Made by a program: the position numbers and the translations under genes. A stretch of 64,000 nucleotides of DNA from Apostichopus japonicus (lineage: Eukaryota; Echinodermata; Holothuroidea; Aspidochirotida; Stichopodidae), in NCBI RefSeq assembly GCF_037975245.1, contig NC_092569.1, positions 23,216,168 through 23,280,167 on the forward strand. Direction: 5' to 3'. Below are positions 1-12,400 of the stretch, one piece after another; the first letter of the stretch is position 1, and each line of letters begins with the position of its first letter. Below the pieces are notes generated by a model. It saw only the letters and a list, made by a program, of their open reading frames with translations. It made no database searches and had not been told where the DNA came from.

Positions 1-290
1 ATACACACATAACACAGTTACAGTTACTACTGTAAATCTTAAAGTTTTGTGACTAGGTAAAAACTGGATCGTGCTATAAACCGGTAGCATGTGTTATTGT
101 GTTTACAGTAAGAACTGAGGAAATGTGTAATATAAACAAATCCAGTTGTTGGAATTTGTTGGGAAAACACATATCTTTAGTTCTTACTGTAAATCTACTA
201 GCACATGTTACCGATTTATCAGCACGATCCAGTGTTCACTGTGGTACAAAACTTTGAGATTTACAGTAGTTGCTGTAACCTCAGTGTGAA
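1..290. repeat. Foldback (palindromic) MITE, copy 1
   Basis: The two halves are imperfect reverse complements. The left arm carries ACTGGATCGTGCTATAAACC and GGTAGCATGTG; the right arm carries the complement of both, ending near TCAGTGTGAA at about 290. A second copy with the same sequence and fold lies at 55367-55654. The left end may be cut by the window edge. There is no coding capacity, which fits a non-autonomous foldback element. Superfamily is undetermined because no target duplication is clear. Confidence 0.75.
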
Positions 291-2324
291 TCAGCTGACC
301 ACACCCTCCAATTCCTAAAGTTTATTTCTGAAAAGGTAAAAGAGAAATTTAATACAAGACCGTGAACTTCTAGCTTGTCTTATACAGCAAGGAAGCTGAA
401 TTAATTTCGGCGATCAAATATAACTCAGTTTCTTGTCGAAATTTAGACAACCATAGTCGACATATCCTCACTGAAATTCGCTCTTAATTCACAGATATCA
501 CTTGAAATCACCGTTGCGTATGTTTTAAATTACCATTATTGAAATAATGACAGACTATTTTCTCTGATAAGTCTTGTTTTTTTCTCGCTACGAGATCCGA
601 TGTCACATAATATGGGAAGCAATCAGTTTCAATTTTGCTTTAAAGTCAATCAATCCGTTCATGCGGTAATGTTTTGTAACAAGTAAAGACATGAGCGTGA
701 ATGCCAATTGAAAAGTGAGGGGGCGGTTCATAAAAGACTGAACACGGATAAAACTGAAGGAGTCTGCTCGTAGCGAGCGCCTCGGGGCAAAATCTTTTTT
801 TCGGGTGGGGTCAAAGGGCCGCCTAAGGGCCCTGACGGGGTCCAGGGTAAAAGTCCAGGCAAGAGCCGAAGTCTTCCAGTTTGTTTCTGTTTGGTTACTG
901 CATTTTTACCAAAAGTCAGACCTGGCAAGTGATTAGACATAACTTAGGAAAGACTTATCTATTTAATATCCGGGTGAAACTTAGGGCCTTTATCATGATT
1001 GATAAAATCGAATCCTGAACCCAAACGGAAACATTCTCATTTTTTTGTTTCTCAAATACAATAATCTTGTTATACAGATGTCTACAATTTGGTACCTGAA
1101 GTACAATAAAAAAAAATCACCATTGAGTATCTGGCCACATTCACTTTATCGGAAACATACAATAAAAATACTTCAGTTCCCAAGCCAGGGTAGAATCTCT
1201 AGGGGTAGTTGAGTGATATCTAGAACAATTATGTATCGTCTAAATGATGTGGGTATATACTAGGGCCTTTTACGAAATTGTTAGTCAATGGGCCACCTCC
1301 CAAACTGGACCATTATGACACTATCGAAACGTAGCGCCCGCATCGGTTGGAGCGTAGCTCAGCAAGAAATTATTTTGTGAAAAATGCCCGCCCAGATTGC
1401 CGGAAATGGTACATTGCGAGCCTTGTAAGTTGCATATGAACATTCTAAAATGTGAGATCTCATGTTGTAGAAAATTTTACCCTCCACAAAAAAAAATTAT
1501 ATGAGAAGAAATCTTTGCGGGAGAAAATCACTTCGTAAGGGAGAAATAGGTCTTAACGTTACTTCATAAGCTATAATATTTGTTTCACATACCAAAGAGG
1601 GACCTACTAGAGGGTGTGGGGGGGGGGGGGGGCAAGTGAGCTGAGTGGATCGGCCGTGTAACTGACTGAGCCTCAATATTTTTAGTTAAATCAACGGGTC
1701 ACTGATTAAGGGGCTAACAATATAACTGATAAGCCTTTAGATACACAAAGACGTAATAAGTATATAGTCCAGGCGTTCACATAATCATAGGCCTACTTCC
1801 ATCTAGGAAGTTGAACTCTCACGGGCGCAACTGCCTCCCCCCCCCCCCTCCATGCAGGTTAAAAATAATATGCTGGAAAGGAGATTAGCGAATGCTGTTG
1901 GCTTTCGTGATCTGCTGGCTCATTATATAGCCTCAGAGTTATATGGGCGCTGTTCCTCATTTAATTTAGGCTACAAATAAAATCATTTATTCTTAAGTAT
2001 CACCCTGCCCCCTCCCCCGTTCCTTCCCATGATTGATGACCTTTAGCCAAGTCAAGGGAAACAGAGTCAACCCTCTATTGCAGCCAAGTATTTAAGACAT
2101 GGTAGACTTTATCCAATAGAAAGGACACCACAACCGGAGCAGATTAGAATTTGCTCAATTGACGTCAATTAAAGATCATTTTGACTCAAAGAGAATCAAA
2201 TCGATAACATGATTGGTTTCAAAAAGTCCAATGAAGATACCGTAGTATTCCATAAAAGAAAGGCTCATGAGTCATAATATTTATTATGATTTTAGCTTTA
2301 CTTTTATTTCAAGCACAAATCCGT
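291..2324. other. Intergenic stretch without a supported gene
   Basis: I see no exon chain here. It holds a GC-richer block (about 700-960) whose only open frame looks non-coding, a dispersed repeat segment at about 1315-1480 related to 61880-61990, a run of about 16 G at 1617-1633 and a C run near 1840. Confidence 0.5.
1315..1480 (+). repeat. Dispersed repeat fragment
   Basis: The segment with CATCGGTTGGAGCGTAGC, an A/T-rich stretch, then GCCGGAAATGG aligns in the same order with CATCGGTTGGCGCGGAGCG ... GCCGGAAACGG at about 61905-61980. It is probably part of an old non-autonomous DNA transposon. No ends or target duplication can be defined. Confidence 0.45.
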
Positions 2325-2678
2325 GTCCAAGGTTTCAGACTTCCTTGTTCTGTTTTCTACGGACGCTGTTGAGTAGCAGTTCTCATGCAATGTCTTCCAT
2401 TTGTTGTATGTATTTATCACGTAATGAATTGAACCAATACGTTTAGTGAATTATTTGTAGTAACAAAGATGGAAACAATGTTTTACTGTACGTTATAAAT
2501 TCCCCCAGGCAGTATCTGTAGCAACCTGTTAGTAGGTGAAAGTTACTTTCAACTTGTAATTCAGACAAGAGCAGGTCTCTGTAGAAGACGATACGCGACC
2601 ATCAAGATGTACTGTAATAAACTTTATTCGTTAGTTCGAGTTTCATGTTCCTTTGGACAGGCGTCTTCCTCAATTCAA
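2325..2678 (+). pseudogene. Relic of a third FReD gene: 5' region and exon 1
   Basis: This stretch aligns with the 5' flank and first exon of FReD gene 1 (about 6105-6421) and gene 2 (about 19150-19466). Shared landmarks include GACTTCCTTGTTCT followed by a CTACNGACGC motif, a TTTCAACTTG...ATTCAGA block, and a first exon with TTCCTTTGGACA. The relic exon is ATG 2607 to 2678 (24 codons, beginning MYCNKLYS). It ends phase 0 at a GTAAAA donor, the same phase as the 26-codon first exons of genes 1 and 2. The hydrophobic signal peptide has decayed. No matching exons 2 onward are found before the duplication begins at about 5060, so this is an orphan first exon of an older gene copy. Confidence 0.6.
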
Positions 2679-3019
2679 GTAAAATTTTTGGTGTCTAAAA
2701 TACATCTCTTTATATAGATGCTTCATAGGGGAAAAAAATATCATACGGAGTGCAAATATGTGACATCGTCATAACCATTAAAAGTCACCAATCATTATTC
2801 GCTTATTTCAAAGCATATCAATACATATTGATAGCTGATGAAAGAAAATAACATATATATTTGATTACATTTTTTAACTCCATATATTGATATCTTTCGT
2901 TTCCAATGAACAATCAATTTTAAACTGCAGTTCGATTTGCTAAAAATTATATAAACGATTACATTAACGACCTAACAAAGTAACACGTAAACTCATAAGC
3001 AATTATAAATAAACAAACA

Positions 3020-4040
3020 GAATTAATAGAAAAGAAAATCACATAGCCCCACCCCAAAAAAAAATAATAATGATAAATAAATATTGTCATTGTTTCTTAG
3101 AAAGTAATTAATACATTCATTTATTGAACCTGTCATTTTTAAGAGTGTACTACGGCATTCCTTATTTGCTTTGTTAAGTATGTAATATTCTACCTGTAAG
3201 TAATATTTGAGTTTGGAGTAAAATGAAATAGCATCTGACATCTTATCACCTAATTTGCAACTGAGGACATAATACTTTGCATGTAAAAGATAAACAGTTG
3301 ATCGGATGTTTAGCTTCTTCGATATAACCAAACTAAGCGTGATCATGGTTAATACCAACGTTTCTCTCCAGGCAGAGGTTATCAGACTCTAACCAGAAGG
3401 TTTTACCAAAATCACATTCTCAAACCAAATGCTTTAGTGTTTTATTTTCTTTCTGACAAAATTTACAAAACGAGCTATCATTTACATTGATCTTGAATAA
3501 AAACATGTTGGTACTAAGTATTCTATGCAAGAAACGGAACTGAAAGTAATGTGTTTTGGTATCTCTTACAGCCAGATAAGGTAACGTAAACATGATTTCC
3601 AGTCATACGTCTTGCTATCGATTTCATGCCATTTCTGGATTGCTGTTGGTTGTTGTGATTTGTTCTCTATTAGATATTTGTAAAAATACTTGGTTACTTT
3701 GGGTGACGTAATAGCTTTTACAAGGCGTTGCTTAATACCATTTGTGTTGTGAGCGTTATTTACACTTTTCTTTCAAGGTTTTGGAACCGCCGACCAAATT
3801 TCGAAATAAAAAGTAAAAGTGAAATGATCCAGATCGAGCTTAGTACAAAAACCATCATAACCAATAACCATTGTTGTCGAAAAAGTCACGCAATCGAAAA
3901 GCACCTTTTTGTTTGAGAATATTTGAAAAAAAAAGGATCTTATTATCAATATTGATGAATTCATTATTCAAAACAATCTGGTTACAATACGTATCTGGGG
4001 GTCTGTAGTAAAAATCCGACCATGCATAACTCACGTCACG
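3020..4040 (-). mobile_element. Decayed LINE ORF2 C-terminal fragment
   Basis: The minus strand encodes, with several frameshifts and stops, the C-terminal part of a non-LTR retrotransposon polyprotein like the intact one at 45408-48709. Recognisable pieces in order are NNEFINIDNKI (about 3960), RDFFDNNG (about 3870), FLHRILSTNMFLFKINVND (about 3500), a CKFC...KHLV zinc-knuckle region (about 3430-3470), and the C-terminal block STVYLLHAKYYVLSC (about 3270) followed by FYSKLKYYLQV. These match FLHRIIPTKKLLFKMNMVD, CSFC...EHIF and FYKFKFAVKV in the intact copy. It is an old, 5'-truncated insertion. Confidence 0.75.
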
Positions 4041-5060
4041 AATACAATTATTTGAGATATTAATGTCCTTTTTATAAAAGTTGTATTTGAATACAAATCC
4101 TTTTCCATATCTCTTTATAATTACTTACAATTACTAAGACACATAGGAGATGACTATGACTAACCATATTTGTAATACACATGAGATGCAACATCTGTGG
4201 GTCAGCATGAATAGTTCATGGAATTAAGACAAAGGGGGCTTCTACGAATATGATGTGGGTGTAGGGGTGAATAAGTCATGAACAGGAAGTAAGTAGTTAC
4301 TCTTAAGACAAAGAGGCATGGAATCACATGTTTAAAGTAATGTGATGGGGAAATAACTACATACCAAATTACACTTAATATTAAAAATACAACTCAAATA
4401 TTTTCTTGACAGGTTATCAGCAAGGAGTGGGGACGTGGAAGTTCTCTCCCCGCTCGAATGAGCACCAGATACAAACACAAACAATGATATTGGTACGACT
4501 GTTTGCCAATTATTTTACTTTGAAAACGACGATTATGAACGAACATGCCACCGAGGGAGCAGGTAACAGCAACAAATATATGAATAAATCCGTGAAACAG
4601 GCGTTACTATTTTAGGTGAATTGTTATGTTTGGGTTAGTAACACAGAATATATACAGACAGCAAGACAAATGGATCAACACACATGCTCTCGATTACATT
4701 CAATGACTTGCTTCCGGTGAACACACGACCTTGCATATTTCTTCTTAGCAAAGGTTGATGATTTACTATTAAAACATTTTTTTTTTCAAATTCCAATATG
4801 TTTTTACTCATGAACGTTCATATCAAAAACATAATATTGAAATACTCCAATTGAAAGTTCATTACTTGAAATATAACTCTAATGTAGAAATATGTTAAGC
4901 TACTTGGTGTTAACATCAAATTGAACAACAAGCAGTGATTTTACAACAATTTAGGTATATTTTATAATGCAGTCCGTGCCGATGTTAAACATAAATTACC
5001 ATGATCATTGCAAAGTTTACATATTTTATTAACCTTACCTAAAAGGGTATTCCTTTTGTT
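4041..5060. other. Intergenic stretch, nothing identified
   Basis: AT-rich sequence upstream of the tandem duplication. A short open stretch around 4412-4612 sits between a TTGACAG acceptor-like site and a GTAACA donor-like site. It has no recognisable domain and no partner exons, so I do not call it a gene. Confidence 0.45.
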
Positions 5061-6343
5061 AGCGTGAAAGAATCAAAGAATGAGATTAATAAAGCAAATG
5101 CAATATCATCTTTCAAGAAATAAATAGATAAGCAAAGTGTTTATAAGTATGTTGTTTGAATCAATGTAAGTCAGGTGGTTTCCATTTGATTAGTGAGTCC
5201 CTTTTGAGGATTTGACTAGGCAAATATTTTGTTGGACATTGAATTATATTGGTTTCATCGCAACCACTGTAGAATGATTGAGTACATCGTCACATTCTCT
5301 CATTTTCACACATCTTTATCCGAAAATGCAGCTCTATAATGTTTATACCTTTAAATACAGCAAGCTCTCTCGCTTATTTATTTTCAAACATGAAAAAGTA
5401 AATAGTTCTTTGAATAACGATACGAAGTTAATTTTCCATGATTCAATTTTACTAAGTTTCTAAACACAAAGCATAAGCTCTAGCAAAGAAAAAATGGAAT
5501 TCAACAATTATTTCAAACTATCCTTGTCAGACCTCTTTAAGTCTTCAGACCTGTGTATTAATATGCAATTGATAAAGTAACAATTCCCACACGGAACACT
5601 ACAGACTTTGATGTAAATGTTTCAAGTGGATTTTACTGTTAATCGTTTGCGTCCCTTTCATATTCACTGATATATGATAATGGCTAGTTTTACTTCTCCA
5701 TCAGTATAGCCCTACTTGTAATATAAAGCTACGGTGATTTACTGCCTTCAGTTTACTGTCAGCATACCGTAGTTTTTTCATCGTTTCGTCAGGGCGTTAA
5801 AGAAAAGTACAGGGTTTGACGGGAAATTAGAACCTCAATAAGTCCTAGATTGGCTTCCTATATATAGTCTTCTTTCAACAATTTTTCTAAAGTTTAGTTT
5901 TCTTCTGAATACAGAAATATTTAATTAAATTTAATTTAAGTAATATTCATTTAAACCAAGGCTATTTAGCTTAACGTTATGGACTTGACCGGAGATCACA
6001 GTTGTGTTTCCCGATAGAGATCACGAGGGGAAGAATCATATCAAGATGGCTGACTCGTAGTTTTTACTGCACGATTTCAGTAGTCTCGATTTCCTTGTCC
6101 AATGAGGTTTGACTTCCTTGTTCTTCTGTCTACCGACGCGCGTTAGAGACAACATTTAGGTGGAAACTACCATACTACTAAAATGCATTTTTTAATGAGG
6201 TTAACTATGTTCTGTATTTTCTACCGTACATTCTAAATTACTCGATGTAAGGTACGTTATGTCATCGACAGAGGTGAAAGTCATTATCAACTTGAATTCA
6301 GAGAAGGGCGAGTCACCAGAAAAGATTTCACCCTTTCGTCAAA

Positions 6344-6421
6344 ATGATCAGCAAGTTTTATTCAATCTTCCAATTTTTATTTTTCCTTTGGACAACTAGC
6401 TGCCTCGTTTTTCGTGAATCG
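6344..6421 (+). CDS. FReD gene 1 exon 1 (signal peptide)
   Basis: 26 codons starting [20 protein letters not shown] and ending phase 0 at donor GTAAGT. The hydrophobic core FQFLFFLW followed by small residues fits a cleavable signal peptide. The start is the ATG conserved in gene 2 at 19389. Confidence 0.85.
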
Positions 6422-9400
6422 GTAAGTTCTAGTACTTTTATATTTTTTAATTTAATCCAGCATAAAAGTCAAAGTCAATTCATATTTGGTTCCTTCTTAT
6501 GTAGCACACAGAAACTACAGAAAAGAATTTTAAACGCATTTTATTATGAACCTTCTTCAGTCATCTGTAGTAGTATAGATGTTTTAATGTACTTGCGCGA
6601 TAACAGAATTTGAAACTAAAGTTTTGATTGTTCAAAAGATAATATAAGATATTGGAAATGGAGATATGATAATTCCTCAAATTCAGAACAATGTTCATAT
6701 TTGGTATATTGTAGTGATCTGTATTGAAATAAACATCATTGTCTGTAACGCTTCAAAAGTCCGTAACAAATAATTCAAAAATTAAACGCAAAGGATATTG
6801 AAGTGTTTAGAGTAAACTTTCGAGTAGATTTAAATATACTTTTTCAGAGTAATGAAATACTTTTAACTAATTTTAAGCTCCCTACAAAAAGAGTCCCAAA
6901 TTAAAACAAAGTAAAAACGTTCAAATCTTGAATAGCAATTCTCCTTTTGACCATATTTTAAAGTAAAGTTTTGATTGTTCAAAAGATGGTATATGATATT
7001 GGAAATGGAGACATCATAATTCCTCAAATTCAATACAATGTTCATATTTGGTATATTGTAGTGATATGTATTAAAATAAACATCATTGTCTGTAACGCTT
7101 CAAAAGTCCGTAACAAATAATTAAAAAAATAAACGCAAAGGATATTGAAGTGTGTAGAGTAAACGTTTGAGTGGATTAAGAAATACTTTTTTCAGAGTAA
7201 TGAAATACTTAAAATTAATTTTAAGCTTCCTACAAAAAGAGTTTCAAATTAAAACAAAGTAAAAACGTTCAAATCTTGAAGTGCAATTCTCCCTTTTGAC
7301 CATATTTTGAATTAAAGTTTTGATTGTTCAAAAGATGGTATATGATATTGGAAATGGAGACATCATAATTCCTCAAATTTAATACAATGTTCATCTTTTG
7401 GAATCCTGCATTTGTCTGTATCGAAATAAAAAAGATGGTCTGTATCGCTTCAAAAGTGCATGAGAAATAATTCAACAAAATAATAATAAACGCAAAGTAT
7501 ATTTCAGTAATTACAGTTAACGTTGAAGTTGATTCAGTTAAACCTTTTTCAGATTAAATTAAGTACTTAAGTTATTTTAAACTCCCCACAAACCACAAAA
7601 GAGTCTCGAAATTGAAACAAAAGACAAGCAATGAAATCTTGAACAGAAAGTCTCCTTTTGACTATATTTTAACAAATCAAGAAATAAAAAGAGATTCGAT
7701 AATCATTAAATATTATATTTTTGGCAAAAATATTGAAATTAGAATTAAATTAAATTAAATCTAATGCTTTCAAGTTCGTTTATGTTTTACATTAATCTCA
7801 GAAATTAAAAGCATTAACCTTTAGAATTTCTGCAATGTGGTAAAGAAGGCACTAGTTGTATGTAAAGTAAAGGTGTTAGATGAAAGATCGGATAATCAGG
7901 ATGGATTTTTTTTTGCAAATTCGATAAATAATGGTAATAGTACTAGTAACTTAGTAACGTTCTGGAACCATTTAAGACACAAGCATGTAGTTAAACATTC
8001 AAAGTTCTTTAAATAAAAACGATATAAAAGATGTATAAAATATTGAGCTCTTGTTGTGTTAGTAATTCATAAACCCGTATTCCTACCTTTAACTTTAAAA
8101 GTGAACATTAACCTGTTAGTTGTATATCTCTCATAGGTACAACTTCAGAACTGTCATGTGTTTAAAAAAGACGTGCTAAAATTTGTAATAGGATTTTATC
8201 ATTAATGAAATCAGACATAATGCAGACTGTCATAAATGCAAGTTTTACCGATAGTATCATTCAAATACGGTAGTTTCAAATAAAGAAAAGTTATAGCTAA
8301 GATGTACATGTCCATACTTTGAATATCTCGCTTCAGTTTCTTAACTTTATAATAATTTACGAGAAAAGAATGTTTTGACTTGATATTAATTATAGTTTTC
8401 ATCCGTCTAATTCAATTCACATTGAAACTTATGATTTAATATAATGCCACCAATTTTGTATTCCGATGTAGATCTTCTTTATTTAACAGAAATCTATCAA
8501 TTTCAATGAAGCAATGGACAAATAACAAAGTTAAATTTTAATTGAGTAACCAATTTAGCGTAAACTCTACATGATTTACTGAGGATGAATAAAATTAAAG
8601 TTAATGTTAGACGTAAAAATCTCTGGACTTACAGTTTTGTGCAATTTGCCAAGTTTAAATGAGGGAAGGCAAATATACATGAAATATATATCATTTTAAT
8701 ATACTAAGACATTTTCGCAAAGTCTATAATAAAACTTCAAGAAACTTAATAAATAATTCTTAAGATTTGCAGAATCTGTCGAGCATTTGCAGTTAACCCA
8801 TAGATATATTTTTATATCCTTCAAAGATTTAGAAAAAAAAGCAAATAAGTCATATTGCACATCAATTTGGCGAAAGAATGAGTCAATATGATTTCACCTT
8901 CTAAACTTTGAGAACCATTGGCATATCATTCTTCCCAACTGCTTCTTCATTTAATGTATTGTAGTCTTACAAAAGTTATACAACTCGCTTAAGATTATAC
9001 AAGGATGAGAGAAGTCAGAAAGTAAATAGAGCATGTTCTGAATTTCAAATAAAAGAATATACCAGCATACGTTTATTGTAAATTGTCGTTATATGATCTA
9101 TTAAATCATATATTGTGTGTAGCTTCAAGATAAGTAGAAAATTCAATAATAACTCAAACAAGACAATTTGAAAAAATCAAAATCAATGTATTGTAAAAAG
9201 GACCCCTTCTTTGTCACTTAAAGTTAAAGGTTCGGTTATGACTAAAACATTTTTTTTTTTAAACATTTTTGGGCACAATAAATTTTCAAACATAGAACAG
9301 TATCGTCAATATGAGTGTTTTTAGTACTGGTAAAGTTCCTGTGAGACTTGCTTCACCAGTGCGAAGCTGTGTCAATCGTAAGTAAGCTGCATATTACGAC

Positions 9401-12400
9401 CTTCGTTTCAGGACAACAACAAAATATAAGAAACATACGTAATGTGTACTTTTAAATTAATTACTAAGAGAAATACGTTCAACTAAATACATGTAAGATA
9501 AAGTATTCTGCAACGTTATTGGCAACCATGTTGATGTTTTCTTTTAGTTGTAACTGTTTGTTCTTACGTTCGACTATCTGCAAAAGTATGTGGATTTACA
9601 AACTAAAATCAGAAGATAGTAAGTAAATGTAAAACATTAATTTGTACTGTAAACATAAAGAAAACACATATTTTGCTTAATTCCAATGAAATTTGAAAAT
9701 CGCTATGCGTCTAATACTTTTATTGCTCATAACTCCTACAAAGTAGTATGATTCGCGATCAATATATATTCTTGGTTCAACAGATCGTAACCCATTCCAG
9801 CAAATATCTTATAAAAAATGTTAAGTCTCAATTCATTGCCGTTTCGAACAATATAAGTTCCGATAACTTTTCTCGAATACTTACTTAGAGTAAAAGATTC
9901 CGGGATACAGGATACATTGGAAAGACCTTACATCCAACTAAATAGGCTGATAATTTTTTGAATATTCGAAAATTCAACATTTGTTGATTTGATCTTCTTT
10001 TTCTTTATGTCAGACTCTTAATAATTAAGATCACAGCGACTGTATGTTTGTATTTTAACACTGACAGTTTATTGCTGAACATTGATACTTAATATATTGA
10101 CGATACGTTTGTACCTAAGGGCTACCTCTGTGTATTATTGATATGTTAGCTGAGCGATACAATTAGTTATTGGTATACATTTCTTAACCGAGTATGTCAT
10201 AATAGCTTTAAAAAGGCACCTCATTTTTCTTAAATTTGATCACAACTAACAGTTACATCAATCCCATACTCGTAGATACATAACTTTTACGTCATTAATT
10301 ATTATTTATAACAACACAAATAAAGTGTTACTTAGAAAGAAGAAAAAAAAAACAACCGTAAGATAACAAAAAAGGGAGGAAGTTGTAATGCCATAACTTG
10401 TTGTCAGCCAGCAGAAGATTTTGCATTTTTCATTAACTATCTTGTTATCTATATTTTCCTCTGAAGTTTAATACACCATTTTCGATTGTAAAAAAAAAGT
10501 ATTTCCTTCTCAAAATAAACTGATATTCCGGAGCAATGTCTGTGTCTGTTTTTGTTTTAATGAAAAATACAATAGTAACAATTCATTTAAAGGGAATGTC
10601 ACTTATAAGTTTTTCTAAAAAAATATATGTCGTAATTTATTTATTCTGTATCATTAGCTAACAAATCTATACTTGAATTTGCTATTTCTGGTTCGGTTGT
10701 CACTTTAAAAAAAAAAGGGGGGGTGTTGATATGTGTTTACAACATAACCTGAAATTACATGTGCATTGTGCAATATTTGTCACTTCATTGATTTCGTTAT
10801 GTTTTACACAGCTGGTACGAACATTTTAAATCTTCCCACTCCCTAACACCTCAAAAAATAGTAATATATTAAGGTTTCAATGTCAACATAAAAACCGTAT
10901 AGGAAATTATCAGGATTTAATTCAGTAAGGTTATAATTATATTGTTTCCTGGTAGATATAAAGCTCTTACATCATGTAAACGAAATAAGTGCATTTTCGC
11001 TTTAACTGTCTCGTCAATTTCTTTCTCTTCAGTGTAAAATTTCAAATGCAAAGATTGAGATTGATCTCTGTTTAGAAAGAACGACAATGCCTATATCAAT
11101 TATTTTTTTGTCAACCAGGAAGGTTTAAGATTGGGGAATGCAAGTTAGAATTGTAGAAGGAAGAGTTATTGTTGTAAAAACGTAAACACAACAGAGTACA
11201 ATCATTTTCATCTGCTAGTCTAGTCTACACATTTAATTTGCATCTTAATTCATTATCATTCGAGCGTTGTCTAATGAGCCCTCGAAGGATTTATGAGTAC
11301 TGATTATTTATAGTGGAGCTAGGCTGTTTATCTGAATTCTGTTTAGTGTTAACCTATACCATGTCTCTTTTAACGGTACATTACAAATATCTGTATTAAC
11401 ACTTCTAATAGATTCAAACACTCCATGCCTTGGCGATACATGTTTTCATCCTCCCACTCCCGTTGTTTGAGAGAGGAATGTGTGAGCTTGTTAGCTTAAT
11501 GTTTGAAATGGACAACTCGAGTAAAGATAAAAGCGAGTCGAGTGATTTGTGTTCATCATCGGTCCCCCTCTCTGCCCTCTCATTTCAATTGGAATACATT
11601 TTTCTTTCTAATTTTAAATGAACCAATTTCAATAATTTCAATTTCAATAGCAATATTGTTGCACCCATAGAGTAACTGACATCTTCGCTATCCCCAAATC
11701 TATCCAACCGGCAATCACTACTTGTTTTTTTAGTTGATGCATTCAAGTAGGCCCAGTAAGTATTTCCAGTAATACTTCTCAACGTAAATGGGACACACAT
11801 TTCACATTTACTCCGTAATATAATGAAAACCTGTTTTCAAAAAAGTTTGAAATCTTTTTTCAGAGCTTGATATCCAGAGGTCACTGATTCGAATCATGTT
11901 CTATCCAAAAGCTTCTTTGCTCTATTCCATTGTTTAAAACAACAAAGTCACTTTCCTGTTATTCATTTACATATATATATATATCTTTTTTCTTCGGTTA
12001 GAGTGCCCAACAGACAAGTGATGGATCTACTAATGGAAAGATATTAGGTGAGTGATGCTTTCCCCTCTTGATTCCAAATATGTAATTTAAATATAGTAAA
12101 CCCTTGTTACATTATATTTATCATGTAAACAACACATGCATTAGGGCATGATTTTTTTTTTTGGGGGGGGGTGGTTCGTCTGAAGTATTAGTGGACGAGA
12201 ATGGAAGAGGAGGTAAGGTGTTTTGGAGCATTCAAATAGAAATCTATCTTAACAGTTAAACAAAACAGTAGATATAACTCATGTTAGATTTGTATGTATA
12301 GTGTAAAGTACGCAGTGTTAGGTTGTGCTGTTAGAGTAACTTTTTTCTGCAAAACTACAAGTGTGAGACCTTTCGGATAGTTGAAATTAAGAACGTGTTG

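Noticed and set aside
728..940. 70-codon minus-strand frame in a GC-richer block
   Set aside because: Pro/Gly-rich with no family resemblance. The block looks like a dispersed repeat.
4406..4615. Possible exon between TTGACAG and GTAACA
   Set aside because: No recognisable domain, no neighbouring exons with matching phase, and no counterpart in the duplicated unit.
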